From positions 54,712 through 118,711 of the forward strand of contig JAAVTG010000272.1 of the NCBI GenBank assembly GCA_011947345.1: DNA of 64,000 bases, in the 5' to 3' direction. Source of the DNA: Phytophthora quininea (taxonomy: Eukaryota > Oomycota > Peronosporomycetes > Peronosporales > Peronosporaceae). The position numbers and the translations under genes are program-made. Of the stretch, positions 21,641 through 33,758 are shown in pieces; the stretch's first letter is position 1; every line of letters begins with the position of its first letter. The notes below the pieces were generated by a model, which saw nothing but the letters and a program-made list of their open reading frames with translations, ran no database searches and was not told the DNA's origin.

Positions 21641-24122
21641 AGATTCAGGTGCGACTCGGACGGGTGTCGGTACTCCTTTCGAACTGGAGCACGACGCCTG
21701 CTGTTCCCTCTCGGAGGCGATGATGACACCCTCCGGGACAAGACTCGTCCTGAAGACGCCAGGTCTTCGATGGCCAAGTCCAAGTTGCGCAGCTCAAAAT
21801 GCAGCTGAACTGCTGACGGTCGCTTATCCGGGTTGTAGTCGAGGCATTTTTCAGCCAGGTCGCGGACGCTCGGAGGGCAATCATTGCTCAGCGAAGGTTT
21901 CAACGTTCCTGCGCTCACCAGCACGGCGATGCGGGTGTTGGTGTGCTTTGGTTGGCCTTGCCGATGCGGCTATCTTCGCTCGGAATGCCTTCGAAATACG
22001 GTCGTCGACAAGTGTCCAGCTCCGTCATGATCACACCGAACGAGTATACGTCTGCCTTCTCGGAGTACCGTTCGCCACGCAGCACTTCGGGAGCAATCCA
22101 CGCGACTGTACCGATCTCGGCAGTCATCGTCTGGTCCTCAATCAGTTCTCTACTAACCCCAAAGTCCGTCAGTTTTGCTTCCCAGTTCTCACTCAGCAAA
22201 ACATTGTTTGTCTTGAGGTCACGGTGGATCATTGGGCTCTCAAACGAGTGCAAGTAGACCATGGCTTCTGCGATATCCAACGCCACGAGTGACTTGCACT
22301 TGAGTCCTCCTCTTTCAGTATTCATCGATCGGAACCAGCCGTACGTGTCGCGAGCCAGCGGGTCACGGTTCTCACGTTTGTTCTGCTTTTGTAGCAACGT
22401 AGCAAGGTCTCCGTACGGCATGTACTCAATCACCGCCGACAGATCCATGAGCGACGTGAATGTGAAGCCGATAAACGCTACGATCTTGGGGTGGTCCAGC
22501 GACGCGCACACCCGGATCTCATCCATGAAGCTGTTCAGCATCCGATAATCGCGAGCGCGATCCGGCAGCAACTGCTTCATCACCACCGTCTTGTTCCGGA
22601 ACGAAGCCAAGTAAATGGCCCCGTAGCCGCCTTTGGCAAGCAGCTTCCCACGTACGACCTCTTCTTGCATCAACCGGAAGTGCCGCATCTCGTTGTCCGT
22701 GCGGATATCGTTGTCCAAATGTCTTCCTGAGATCGGAGCGTGGACAGCAGTGGCTCGACGTTTACTTCCTTCAACGGTGTCGAGGGTTTCCGAGTGCGTC
22801 CGGATTGTAGCAGTCCGCATTGACCGTGTATCGCTGTCTCCGCTGGGATCGTTTCCACGGTAGGCGTCAACACGGACAACGGAGTGAAAGCTCTGTGATC
22901 GGTCGTCCTCCTCTGGGAACTCCTTGAAATTGGTGGTACGGCGATGTCGGAACACAAGATACCCTACAGCGCCTCCGATCAGCATCAGCATCAGTGCAGC
23001 GCCTGAAATCATTGCCACCATCATCCAACTCGCCGAGGCTTGATCGTTGCTGCCCGTTCGAATGTCGGCAACAGGCAGGGAGCCACTCCCAAGTCCGTTC
23101 TGTGAAGATGAAAGCGCGTATTTGTTGTTGTACACTGCGTCAGGGAGCACGCAGACGGGAACGGACTGGATGGATTCTGACGTAGCTTGGGAGTCCTGGC
23201 ACGTGGTGCTGGAGACGGTCAATTGGAACAAACTAAGCTGCATGAGCATCGGCACCGTCGAATTGGCAATCTCGAAAGCGTCAATGGTGCTCCCAGTAAA
23301 GTCGAGTGTGGTCAACGATCCCGACGAGGAGAACTGCACACCTGATAGCTTTGCCACTTCACAGTCTCGGCACGTGAACATTTGGAGCTGTGCTGGCATA
23401 TCCCATTTGGATAGATCGTGGAGCGCATTCCCGCTAGTATCGAGAGCTACCAAGGTGTCACTGAAGGCGAAGTTGCTGAGACTGACAATCCCGTTCTTCC
23501 TGAGAGATAATGTCGTCACCGAGCCGGGCAATTCTCCACTGTCGATAACGAGGACCGAGTTGCTATCCAGAACCCTGTCAAAGGTATCAAACAACAAGGT
23601 CAACACTGTGGACAACCCCGTAGCAACGTAATAACGTACAATCGATTGACGCTTCCTGGAATTGCGAGGTCGTCTAAACCGCTGAGTCCATTCGAAGACA
23701 AGTCTCTGTAAAGCACACACCAAACGTTAGCTGCGGAGGTCTTCATGCTACATACACGTATCCTGTTCGTACAGTATTTTGACGGTAGCTCCGTTGCTCT
23801 CGTCGATGGTGGTGATGGCGTTCCCCGACAGCACGAGCGTCGTCACATCCGGGAAGCTCAAGACCTCTTGAATCTCCAAATTGCTGGCGTCAAGCGTCGT
23901 GGTTCCATTGCTGGACGTCGAGCTGAGTTTCACCACAGTGCAGTTCGTATAGACCACCTCTGCATTCGATTTATCCTTGCTGCTCTGTCGCAGCGTATTG
24001 AGCTTTGGCGGTGCAGTGCACGCATTCGCCTCCACCATCCGAGCCATGCTCGAGTCGATCAACACCGCCGTCACGACCCAAAGCACTGTGAGTCCACGCT
24101 TGCGAAGGCGGGTCCTTCTCAT
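21217..24122 (-). CDS. LRR receptor-like kinase 2 (TKL kinase) with Arg/Ser-rich tail
   Basis: The start at 24122 (MRRTRLRKRGLTVLWVVTAVL) gives a good signal peptide; 24161 is an alternative. LRR exons (LVLSGNAITTIDESNG, VTTLSLRKNGIVSLSNFAF, LVALDTSGNALHDLSKW) lead to a membrane helix, MMVAMISGAALMLMLIGGAV. A TKL kinase follows with LLAKGGYGAIYLAS, VVMKQLLPDRA, MIHRDLKTNNVLL, LTDFGVSREL and GTVAWIAPEVL. Frame is lost in a T3 run (21947-21949); one more base continues into RIAVLVSAGTLKP and DKRPSAVQLHFELRN. After the kinase a tail of about 120 residues is built from short repeats of the type RPSQRGEQ, strongly basic, ending at 21217. The other two paralogues lack this tail. Confidence 0.5.
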
Positions 24123-24199
24123 CGAGAGTCTGCCAAGCGCAGCCGTGGAGGAATTACCCACAGATCAGGCTCGAATAGCAAACTGAGCGAGCCTCTCCT

Positions 24200-25093
24200 T
24201 TGCTCGAAGAGGCTGTCTGCGGCAACACGACCTGCTCCCCATCCGAAAACGCTCTCCTGGGACGAACCCACGCGGATTTGCTCGCTTGTACATCCGCCAC
24301 AGCGACCAGCAGAAAAATGATGCTGAAATGCCTTCAAAACACCCGGCGAGTGCTTGAAATCCATGTCGCGGTCGTTCAACGCGTGAGTTGCTTTCGCTTC
24401 TCGCACTTTGCAGCTTCCTCGGTGTCTACTTTGTCTTGATTCATGAATGTTTTTAAGCGATGAACGGGCTGCTTGTGGGGGTCTAGAGGCATCAGCTGTT
24501 CATCCAAACTTGTTGAACTCGTGCATTATCCACACCGTCGATCGTAGGGGTCGGCTGCAATGCCAACGCGACTGTCACGCCCGGTCCGTAATACAGTTTC
24601 CGCCACGCGAGCAGAGATCACTGCGTTGAACCCTTGGTTCGGTCAGAGAGATCGAGCCACTGAAATGGCCAAACCTCCGCAGTTTCGGACGAAAACTGGT
24701 GTTGGTGCTGTCTCTGTTAGGAAGTTTTGGATCTGCAGGAAAGTTTGAGCAAGTTTGATGATCCGCTGCACTGCAGCAGGCGGCACTGCTTGAAGGTATC
24801 TCCACAACTCTTCCCGGCAGCATGCTCACTTGTAGCTGTCTGCTCTAGGCGAATCGTTCGGTGAATTGACTACACTCGTAGTTCATCCCATTCTCCGTCG
24901 TGTACACAGCCAGTATCATGTTAGAGGAAGCAGTCACGTTGAAGTCGAATGCTCTCAGTCACTGATGCCACGTTGCCTGATTCGGCTACCGGGATCTTGA
25001 AGCGATGTAAGTTTTCGAGGCAAGACAGGACGAGAAACATTGAACGCACATGTATTTCGATTAAATATCTTCGCAATGTCACGGCATTTTTTA
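24200..25093. other. Spacer between receptor kinases 2 and 3
   Basis: About 900 bp without a recognisable gene. Several short frames exist on both strands; none shows domain sequence or a plausible start context. Confidence 0.5.
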
Positions 25094-27599
25094 TCAACAT
25101 GCAGAGCTGGAGCGTTGGAACGGCCGATGGCCTGAAAGACTCGCGATACTAGCCTTGGACTGGGTCCTCGTCATCCGCCTTGCCGAAGCCAGCAGCTCCT
25201 CCTCGCCGAGCTCCAAATTCCGCAACTCGTAGTGGATCTGCAATGCCGACGGTCGATCGTCCGGGTCGAACGATAAACACTTGTCCACTAGCGTCCGAAC
25301 GCTTCGAGGACAGTCGTCGTGGACGGTGGGTCTCAAGGCGCCAGAGCTGACTAGCACTGCGATGCGAGTGTTAGAGTGGCTGTTGTTACCGCCGAGGTTT
25401 TCCTCGTTCGGAATGCCGTCCGAGTACGGGCGACGGCAAGTGTCCAGCTCTGTTAGAATCACACCAAAGAGTACACGTCGGCCTTCTCCGAGTAGTGCTC
25501 GCCACGCAGCACTTCGGGAGCGATCCAAGCAACCGTGCCGATCTCGGCAGTCATGGTTTGGTCTTCGTCCAATTCACGGCTCACACCAAAGTCCGTGAGT
25601 TTCGCCTCCCACGACTCGCTCAGCAGTACGTTCTTCGGCTTGAGATCTCGATGGATGATCGGGCTTTCAAAGGAGTGCAAGTACACGAGAGCTTCTGCAA
25701 CGTCGAGCGCCATGAGGGACTTACACTTCATCGTGTTACCTTCTCCGACCGAATGGAACCAGCTGTAGCCATCCCGAGCGAGCTCGTCGCGAGCTTCACG
25801 CTGCAGTTGCTCCAATAGCAATGTGCTGAGGTCTCCACGTGGCATGTACTCCATCACCATATTGACGTCGAGCAGCGAGCTCCACGTTACGCCGATAAAG
25901 CGCACGATTTTGGGGTGGTCGAGCGTCGAGCAGATGCGGATCTCGTCCATGAAGCTGCTGAGCCAACGCTTGTCCCGTGCACGATCAGGTAGCAATTGCT
26001 TTGTTACGACCTTCTCGTTCTGGAACGTAGCGAGGTACACGGCTCCGTAGCCCCCTTGGCGATCAACTTTCCACGAACGACCTCCTCCTGAAGCAGCCTG
26101 AACTGCAGAACGTTGTCGTCAGTCCGAATGTCGTTCGAGAGGTACAACGCGTTGGGATCTCCAAGATAGTTTTCGGGTGTCGAGTCGGTCCGGCCGGTTC
26201 GAGACATCCCAGTCGTCAAGTGTCCGGGCATGTACTTGGTCGCCTTTGACGATGAATTAACGTCCGGGTCAAACTCCAAGTGCTCCGCTTGTTTCAATTC
26301 TTCGTCCCGGACTTTTTGTTGTCGTCGGTAGATCACAAACACGGCGCCTCCGAGTGCACAAGCCATCATGGCACCTAAGCAGACCATCGCCAGCATCATC
26401 CAGTTGCTGAAACCACTTCCCCCCACCACCACCTGTGCCCCCTTCCGGATTGGCATTACTTTGGCCAGCATCTGACCCAGCGCTACCTGCAAAATACTTT
26501 TGGTTGAAGAACTCGTCCGACAGAACGCAGAGATTCATCGACCGGACGATCGTCGGCTTGGCATGGCCATCGTTGCTGCAGTTTCCGCCCACGGTGGTGA
26601 CGGTGAGGTCGTCCAGCGTCTCGAGAATCGTCACACTCGAATTGGAGACCTCGAAGGATTCCACGGTGCTGTCAGTGAGATCGAGCGTCGCTAGTGACAA
26701 GCTCGACGGGAAGATCACGCCACCGATCACGTTAATATCGCAGTTCTGACACCTGAATGACTGAAGGTTCGCTGGCATGGCCCAGCTCGATAACGTGGGG
26801 ATGGCGTTGTTGCTCAGGTCGATGTAAATCATGTCGTCGCCCAAGCTGAACGTTTGAATGGACGTGAAACTGTTGTTGCGGAGAGAGATCGACGTCACGG
26901 TATTTGGCATCTCGCCGTCGCTCACACCTGAGATTTTGTTGTTATCCAAGTTCCTGTACAAAAGAGCTCGTTAGATACAAGACAACCGTATCAATAGCAT
27001 CAACTGCAGACTCACAAGGTGGTGACGCTGCTGGGGATTGACACATTCGTCAAGTCCTGAATATTGTTCGACGATAAATCCCTGTCCGCAAAACATTGTT
27101 AGTCGTGAATGACCGTCTCTTAGCAAAGTACGTAAAGCATACAATGTGGTGATGGTGTTGCCGCCAGATTCCTCAATGGCCACAATGGTATTCCCCGACA
27201 GATCCCTGACAGCATAACATCCACGTTAGTGTCTAATATCTCCCGGCGTTCATACCAAATTCACACTTACAGTGATTCGACTTGAGGAAAACTCTGGACG
27301 ACCTCAACGCCCAATCCCGACGCGTCCATGGATTTCGTTCCGTCGCTCTGTGTCGTCGGATGCACCGTCAAAATCGCGCAGTTCTTGTAGATCACATACG
27401 CTCTGCTGGTGGACGACGCGCTCTGCGTGAAGGCCACTTGTGTAGGTTTACTGTTCAAACACTCCTCCCGCTGCGACTTGAGCGCCGATAAACTCACCGC
27501 CGAGCCACTTCCACTGCCGGAATTTGTGGTCGACGAAGCGCCCAACGCTGTCGCCGCTTGCATGGCGACAATCGACAGCAGTCCGAGCCATCTGCCCAT
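25094..27599 (-). CDS. LRR receptor-like kinase 3 (TKL kinase)
   Basis: Signal peptide MGRWLGLLSIVAMQAATALG at 27599. LRR exons with short introns follow (LDNNKISGVSDGEMPNTV, ISLRNNSFTSIQTFSLGD, YIDLSNNAIPTLSSWAMP), then a membrane helix, MMLAMVCLGAMMACALGGAV. The TKL kinase has LIAKG..., VYLATFQNEKVVTKQLL, IIHRDLKPKNVLL, LTDFGVSREL, GTVAWIAPEVL and a tail ending at 25094. Three frame breaks coincide with homopolymers: C6 at 26419-26424 (one base too many), C5 at 26051-26055 (one short) and A3 at 25466-25468 (one short). All kinase catalytic residues are present. It is closest to receptor kinase 2 in sequence and layout. Confidence 0.5.
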
Positions 27600-28439
27600 G
27601 GTTGAAAGTCTGTTCCTGAATTGACACCCGCCTCGAAATTTCCTGTCCTGTATCCTGATTGTATGTGCCCCAAACTCTCCTTGTTACAGCGCCGAGCTAG
27701 GCGACTCGAGCCCTTCTCGGTGCAAATGGCGGAAGAAAGAGTGGGGCCGCAGGGCGAGTGGGGCCGACTTGGCGAGGACAGTCGCTCCGACAGCTGCGAT
27801 CGGGACGCGCTCCGGCCGTGCAGAACCAGGAGCCTCACCATCCGAAGCGGCCTCCACCGACGTTTATGTCGACCAACTTCCCGGCTGCAAAGCCTCCAGC
27901 GAGCATTTCACCACGAGCTTCGAATAAAGCGCAGCGAAACTTTGGGCGGCACGTTACGTGGGTGCGATCAGCAGTGCACGAGCTCCGATCACGACTTGAT
28001 GGGCCGGCTTCCTCGCTCCTTTACTTGCAGCAATAATTGATGGCAATTCATCAAGTAGAAGGTCGGCGGTCGAGAAGTTCTGGGGCGCAGGAGCTCTGCG
28101 GCTGCATTGAGATTCTTTGGCGGAACACGACGACGCTTGTAGCTGGGACAGCAAGCTGTGGGCAGGAATTGTTACTTGGTGTTGGTACTCCTCAACAGCC
28201 GAATATTCCTTAGCGTCGCATTCGGTATCACATGGCCAGGAGCCACGCTCACGTGGGTGAAGAAACCTGACGAGCGCAGGATCCGACAGGAGCCGCGGGT
28301 GTTTCACAAGGCAACGGATTCACGGTACATGCACCACGGCGCCAGACAGCAGAGCTCGCGTCCCGTAGACAGAAAATGTATCCATCGTCAATATAATAAC
28401 CTCTGCTGATCATAAAATATTCCATAAAACGTTTTGTTG
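27600..28439. other. Spacer upstream of transporter; weak coding candidate only
   Basis: A plus-strand frame around 27758-28036 (MGPTWRGQSLRQ...) includes proline-rich text, HHPKRPPPTFMSTNFPAAKP, and then RHVTWVRSAVHELRS, which could be a small exon, but there is no known domain. Nothing else is supported. The promoters of receptor kinase 3 and of the transporter at 28440 must lie here. Confidence 0.5.
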
Positions 28440-29569
28440 ATGCCGAAAAGGTACCCATCGGACACCCCCAGGCTCAAAGTGATCACAATCCAAACTCTCT
28501 TGTTGCTGTACGCCGCGATGCCGTCTCCGCTGGGGCTCGAGACCAAGACGCAGCGCGGCATCTTCGTCACGTACATGTCGCTCTGGGTGAGCTACGGGCT
28601 GCTGAACGAGCTGGCCAAGCGCGAGGGCGTGCGCTTCAACTCTGCGTGCGCCGTGGTGCTCCAGTCCGTGCTCAAGCTGCTGCTGGCCTCCTACATGTTC
28701 CTGAGCGCGGACGCCGGCGGGAACTTATCCGTCGGGAACAAGTTACAGGTCATGCTGCGTCAAGTACAGGAACACCGTAACTTATTGCTACTTTACTTCA
28801 TTCCGTCGGGGCTGTACGTCGTCTACGACGTGCTGTCCTACGTGAATCTCCGTGCGTTCGATGCCGCCACGTACTTCTTGTTGTTACAGTTCCGCCTCGT
28901 GGTGACGGGGTGCTACATCAGATGATGTTCAGCAAGAAACTCAACAGGAATCAGTGGGTGTCGCTCGGGGTGACCACGGTGGGGTGCGCCATTAAGACGT
29001 TGGGACAGACGGATCCGACGGCTACGGCCAAGAGCAACGGCCCCACGTTGCTCGCCTACGGACTTTTGATGGTGCAGATGCTCAGCAGCACCTTTGCAGG
29101 TGTATACAACGAAGTCTTGCTCAAGAAACAAGCGTCGATCCCAATAAACCTGCAGAATGTCTTCATGTACGCAGACTCGATCGTCTGCACGTTGGGGATG
29201 CTGGCCTTGGGTCTTACGGGTCAGACGGCCGAGGAGGCCTTGACGGTGGCGAACTTCCAAGTGCTGTTCTCGCCGTACGTGCTGCCGATGGTGCTGATCA
29301 TGTCAGTGATTGGCGTGGTGACGAGTTTGTTCCTTAAGAACCTGGACTCGATCCGGAAGGCCATCGCCAGTGCGCTTGAGCTCGTGTTCTTGCCGCTGCT
29401 CAGCTCGGTGTTCTTTGGACAACCCATCACGCTTTACACGGTCGCTGCTGTGTGCTGCGTTGGCTTTGGAGTTTACATTTACTCGCTGCCGGTGGAGAGT
29501 TCGCCTTCGAAAAGTCTTCCTGTGTATACTCAAGTGGCGACGGGCGATAAAGGCGAAGACGACGACTAA
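28440..29569 (+). CDS. Nucleotide-sugar transporter (SLC35/UDP-galactose transporter family)
   Basis: About ten hydrophobic helices in roughly 375 residues. The family hallmark LLLQFRLVVTG (about 28880-28905) continues in the next frame as LHQMMFSKKLNRNQWVSL, and further conserved stretches are SSTFAGVYNEVLLKK and LKNLDSIRKAIASALELVFLP. These carriers exchange nucleotide sugars for nucleoside monophosphates across the Golgi or ER membrane. Frame is lost in a G4 run (28907-28910); one more G restores it, so the gene is probably intact. Start ATG 28440 is the first in frame. The tail is short and acidic (GDKGEDDD). The sugar substrate is not predictable from the sequence. Confidence 0.5.
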
Positions 29570-29635
29570 GAGGTGGCCCGAATTGCTGGCTGGATGACTA
29601 GCTAGCCTGCTTAGAGTTTTACCGACGTTTTTTTC

Positions 29636-31903
29636 TTACGAATGATACAATACACGTAACTTTGATTGCCGTACACTATCTACGAGTTTACTTAGCACGT
29701 AACTTCGCCATTCATCGGAGATGATGCATGGCGACGGAGTGGTGACGTCTACGAAACGATGGATGGCCTTGTTCACCTTCTTCTGCATCCTCAGGACGGC
29801 GCAGTTTTTGGAATTGCGGCTGGTGTTGGTTTTGAATGCAGCTGTTGACTTGTACGGAGACTCCGGATTGAACTGTCCGCCTCGAGGACTCCACACACGC
29901 GATCCTGCGAAGGTCGCGGGGTCGCTTCGAGGTTGATTGTCGATGGGACTCGGTTTATCCATTTTGCTTTGAGTTATGGGACCTCGTCGACAAGGAGATT
30001 CAGGGAGGATACCTCCTGCAGTAGCACTGGACGACGAAGCCGTTGACACGGGTGGGGAAGAAGACCCATATTCACTCTTACCATCACGGTTCTGATCGAA
30101 CAGCAATGTTGTATCGTCACGTGAGCGGCGTAAGAACTCGGCTGAACCATACAGATCCGGTGTAGTGTAAGATCTGACAGCGGCGACGTCTTCGTCATCC
30201 TCGTACCCTGAAAACTCGCCTAAGTCAGCAGAACCACCGGATGAAAGCTGTAAAAATTGTCGACAGTAGAATGGAGTTAGTAGTGTACTAAAATAGTGAT
30301 ACAACAATGTGGCCGTACCGATAGCGAACGTGTGACGCGGCGATGGCAAGTAATCACAGTAGTCGCACTGGAGCTGACGCTGTCATCCGACGTCCGCAAC
30401 TCGTCGCGTTTGGCTTGACTGCTTCCTTGGCCCATTTTCGGACTCAACGTGAGGTCGTTTTTCCGACGTTCTGACCGTTCCTCGAAGGTATTCACGCGTG
30501 ATCGAGAAGCTCGGATGGCAGCCGTAAGACGTGGGCTAGGCTGGATCGTACGCTCCTTTAAACCTAGCGATATCGTTCGCTGTAGCACAGGGGTTTGTCT
30601 CGGAAAGAATGCCAATTCGGCAGCATCAATATTTGCTGCAGAGTTCTTCTTCTCTTCGGATCCTTTGATAGGAGAGAGCGGTGGAGTTGACGTGGGTGAC
30701 TCCGAGAGAGACCCGCAGCTGTTACTAGAGGCTGGCATTTGGAGCCGTCGCATCCATTCCTCTTGCTGCTGCTTGAGCAGTTGCTCCTCCTCGAATTTGT
30801 GCTGCAAAATCGTCTGCAGCGACTCTTGCTGCCTTTTGATATCTCTCTGCGCCACAGGGGATTGTGGTGGCTGGAATTCCAGGACTTTTGAGACGATTCG
30901 AGGCACTTCAGGCTTCCCAACGCTTGCTGGGGCAGCGGCAGCCATTTTCTTAGACACTTGAATTCGAAGATCATCGCGTCGCGCGGTTGGTCGTGCACCA
31001 GCACTAAATGGAGCTGATGGAGCCTGTTGCTGACCAAGTCCTTGATTTGGCATAGTCGCTGGCGGTTGCTGGAAAAGATTGTGACGCTGTCGAGCAGCCA
31101 CCGCAGTCGGTGATGCTACTGGCGAGCTCGTATACTCTAACGGCGGCGGTCTTGCAACCTTCTCTATCGACTCTCCATCAATATTTTGTCGTGGTGGCGT
31201 TTCTCCTTGAACGAACCTCGTACGAGGTCTGTGGAACGCCGAATGAGGCTGTGCCTGCTGCTCCATGGGCGGAGACGGCGATCGTTGCGCGGCAAACGTC
31301 GTCGACGTGATCGAATTCCTTTTCCGTCTCCAAGTAGCTCCTGGAATGGGAGACGCTGTGTATTCCGGCGGAGTAGTCATCGATGAAGCGAAAGATCCTA
31401 ATCCGAGCCCCGAGGTCTCGATCCTGGGCAGTCTCTGCTTGGCTTGTTGGGGGCTTGACACAGCCCACGGTGTCGACCCTCGTCGTCTTGTCACTCTCTG
31501 TTTCTCTTGTTTAATATTTTTAAGTGGAGCTACTGGCTCCGTTTCTTCTTGGGGTTCTTGAGACTCTTTTGTTACCTGCATACACAGCTCAATCTCGGTA
31601 TCTCCAAGTTGTAAAGTGTCGCCATTGTGTACCACCGCCGCGTCGTTGTGCACCAACTTGCCGTTGACTTTGGAGCCGTCATTGCTGTGGTCGCTGTAGA
31701 CCCATACGCCTTTAAAGAGGTACGTTCTAAAGTACCATGACTCGAGTCTAGAAGGGGTCACTGACACATCCGAAAGCTGCGAGGGACAAGGCCCCCAACG
31801 AGATGCCGTCGCTCGACGGCTCCAGCGCTTCAGTGACGGTCTCCTGCTCGTCGTTGTTGGGGGACGTTGGGTAGCGCACACGCAGGACGATGGAGGACAG
31901 CAT
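29636..31903 (-). CDS. FHA-domain protein with long disordered tail
   Basis: The start at 31903 (MLSSIVLRVRYPTS) leads into a forkhead-associated domain: DGISLG, then SDVSVTPSRLESWYF and GVWVYSDHSNDGSKVNGKL, VVHNGDTLQLGDTEIEL. FHA domains bind phosphothreonine peptides. A C5 run at 31792-31796 appears one base too long; removing one joins the domain halves. The remaining 550 residues are low complexity (Gln, Pro, Ser), with a short coiled-coil-like stretch, KFEEEQLLKQQQEEWMRRL. A 71-bp intron (30318-30248) joins RSLS to LSSGGSADLGEF in phase, and the last exon ends at 29636. Role unknown; a nuclear signalling or cytoskeletal adaptor is plausible only by analogy. Confidence 0.5.
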
Positions 31904-32039
31904 GGCCACGCGACGGTCGGAAGTGGCCGCAGTTGAAGCAACCGCCGACTGCTCGCCGCGACCTTTCAAACCTGGTCGAGAGGGCGTTCAGGAAGGTTAA
32001 AGTGATCAACCAATCAGATTGCAGGAAGAAAGTATGCTC

Positions 32040-32640
32040 AGAGATGGAAGGGTGAAGGTGGAGGCGCAACAGAAACAGATTTTTTTTGATAATAGCTATG
32101 AGCCCTCATGGATATTGAAAGTAGTCTGCATGCCATATTGCTGCATCCAACTTCCAGTTGTGTGCAGCTTTGGCAGGGCGATGCCCCACACGTACTGCGG
32201 AATGTCCTCAAGACGCTGTTTCAATTCACGGCGCTACTTCTTCTTGTCGTGATCGTTAAGAATCCTGTCCGCATAATCAACTGATATCCCCTTTGCCAAT
32301 CGCAGTCGTTTAGACGCCTTCGCCTCCCTATCATATTTCGGAAGATCAGCGATGGTGGAAACGCCGGCTCGGCGTGCGTTGTAATTGGAATGCCTTGCTT
32401 TCGTTGGTATCATCAACGTTGCGCGCTTGAAAGGTGGCCCTGGCTGTCAACTCATCGTGCACCTTGGCTTCAAACAAAACGCCCCGAAATGAAGCTGTAA
32501 CGTTGCTGCCCTCCAAATATTGAATAATAGTATCCCTTTCTGAACTTAAGAGCTCGGCCCAGCGCTCCAGCAACGACCGCTTCACAAAATCAGTCATCGT
32601 GATCGTGTAACGCGACCAATTATCCGGATTCGGCACGTAA
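32040..32640 (-). pseudogene. CRN-type nuclease-domain fragment, copy C
   Basis: The minus strand reads SRYTITMTDFVKRSLLERWAEL, close to copy B at 10860-10930, then FRGVLFEAKVHDELT and FQARNVDDTNESKAFQL. It then jumps across an internal deletion and frame change to GVSTIADLPKYDREAKA and LSVDYLDRIL-like text (ISVDYADRILNDHDKKK). It therefore lacks the centre of the module. It is useful as an outgroup for copy B: it keeps Trp where B has a stop. No ATPase part is found next to it. Confidence 0.5.
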
Positions 32641-33157
32641 TGGCAGTACGGAGCTGCAGCTTTAGCTGGTCAGGCGATGGTAGAAGTCTTTCGTTAGATG
32701 TCAGCACAAACGGCTATGGTATGCAGACATGGCTTAATAGTTTATCTTTCACCTTAATACGATTCGTCTTCGACTGTAGTATATCCTTCCGTCCAGTGTA
32801 CAATCGTCTCGTGCAAGTCATGCAGTTGATCTTTGATTTCCATTCCAGTCAAAACCTACATATTTATTTTCCTTTTCTCTTCAACTCTGCACGGTTGAGC
32901 CGCCCTAGAAACAAATCTTCGTGCTCACCAAAGAGTACCAGCGTGAACAAGGGCCTACCCAATCTCGCATTTTCTGTGCTATCGTACGGTGTCATCCTGG
33001 GCAAGTGAGTCGTAATTCACGATAGAGACCGAGGTTGCGATGCTCATATTAAGAAAATGTGTCATGGATGAAAATGATTATGGTAAAATTTGCATCAATT
33101 CCAGCGGTTGGTGTTCCCAGCCATTTTTGCTTTTGTCTAGTGAGCAACCACGCCTCC
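32641..33157. other. Spacer, no supported gene
   Basis: A 122-codon plus-strand frame from 32640 overlaps the upstream side of the CRN fragment and has no recognisable content. Nothing else stands out. Confidence 0.5.
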
Positions 33158-33393
33158 ATGCGTCTGTTTCAAGTGCTGATCGTGGCCACAGTCGCCCTGC
33201 TAATCAATCCAATCGTCGCGCTGGCCTCGACACGAACGATCTCGATCCAATCTCCACCGAAGACAGAAAAGGAGGCGGCGTATCCAGCAAACGCGTTACC
33301 TCTCACACCGAGTTGTCCGGCAGAGTAGACGTCACGGACTACCCAACGCTCAGAGAGCGATTCACTAAGTGGTGGCGCAACACCTTCCAATAG
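33158..33393 (+). pseudogene. Small secreted RXLR-class effector remnant
   Basis: ATG 33158 starts a textbook signal peptide (MRLFQVLIVATVALL, ending in VALA). As written, that frame stops after about 55 residues. The overlapping frame carries the body typical of RXLR-class proteins: LDTNDLDPISTEDRK, then KRVTSHTEL where family members usually have an RXLR tetrapeptide, and RFTKWWRNTF before TAA-adjacent termination at 33393. One missing base near 33230 would account for the switch. The absence of a proper RXLR motif and of a clear EER means host-entry function is doubtful. RXLR proteins act inside plant cells; that is family knowledge only. Confidence 0.5.
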
Positions 33394-33446
33394 AATCTCG
33401 GCGCGTCTGCTACCTTGGCTCAAGACACCTTTAGCTAACTAAATAA

Positions 33447-33705
33447 GAGAAAGCTACTCTGCAAAGTTGCTTTCTGCTGCTGCAACAGTCTGTTGGCTCC
33501 CATCTTAATATCCACCGAGTCCGCCCTCCTGATGAGAAGGAAGTTAGCTCTATGGTGAATAGTGCACCGCTCAACGAGCTTGAGATCCCGCAAGAAATGT
33601 GGACGAGAAGCTCGAGGATTGTCGGAATGAGTACAACGACAAGGCAAAAACATGGCAATACAGACAAGAAGAGTGCTACGCTGCGAAATTACGACGAAAA
33701 GTAAA
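33447..33705 (+). other. Unassigned open frame
   Basis: About 85 codons without a stop, including RPPDEKEVSSMVNSA and a basic end (RQKHGNTDKKSATLRNYDEK), but no upstream ATG of good context and no known domain. It could be a decayed exon; support is low. Confidence 0.5.
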
Positions 33706-33758
33706 GCCAAAGGTCTATTTTATCAGATACTCGCACTTCGGTCTTTGCCGTGCAGTTC

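Noticed and set aside
27758..28036. Small proline-rich gene before the transporter
   Set aside because: An open frame exists, but there is no domain, no strong start and no supporting context; kept only as a note on the spacer.
31800..31941. FHA protein starting at 31941 in the main frame
   Set aside because: The segment before the FHA motifs in that frame is arginine- and cysteine-rich noise; the frame starting at 31903 reads naturally into the domain after one base correction.
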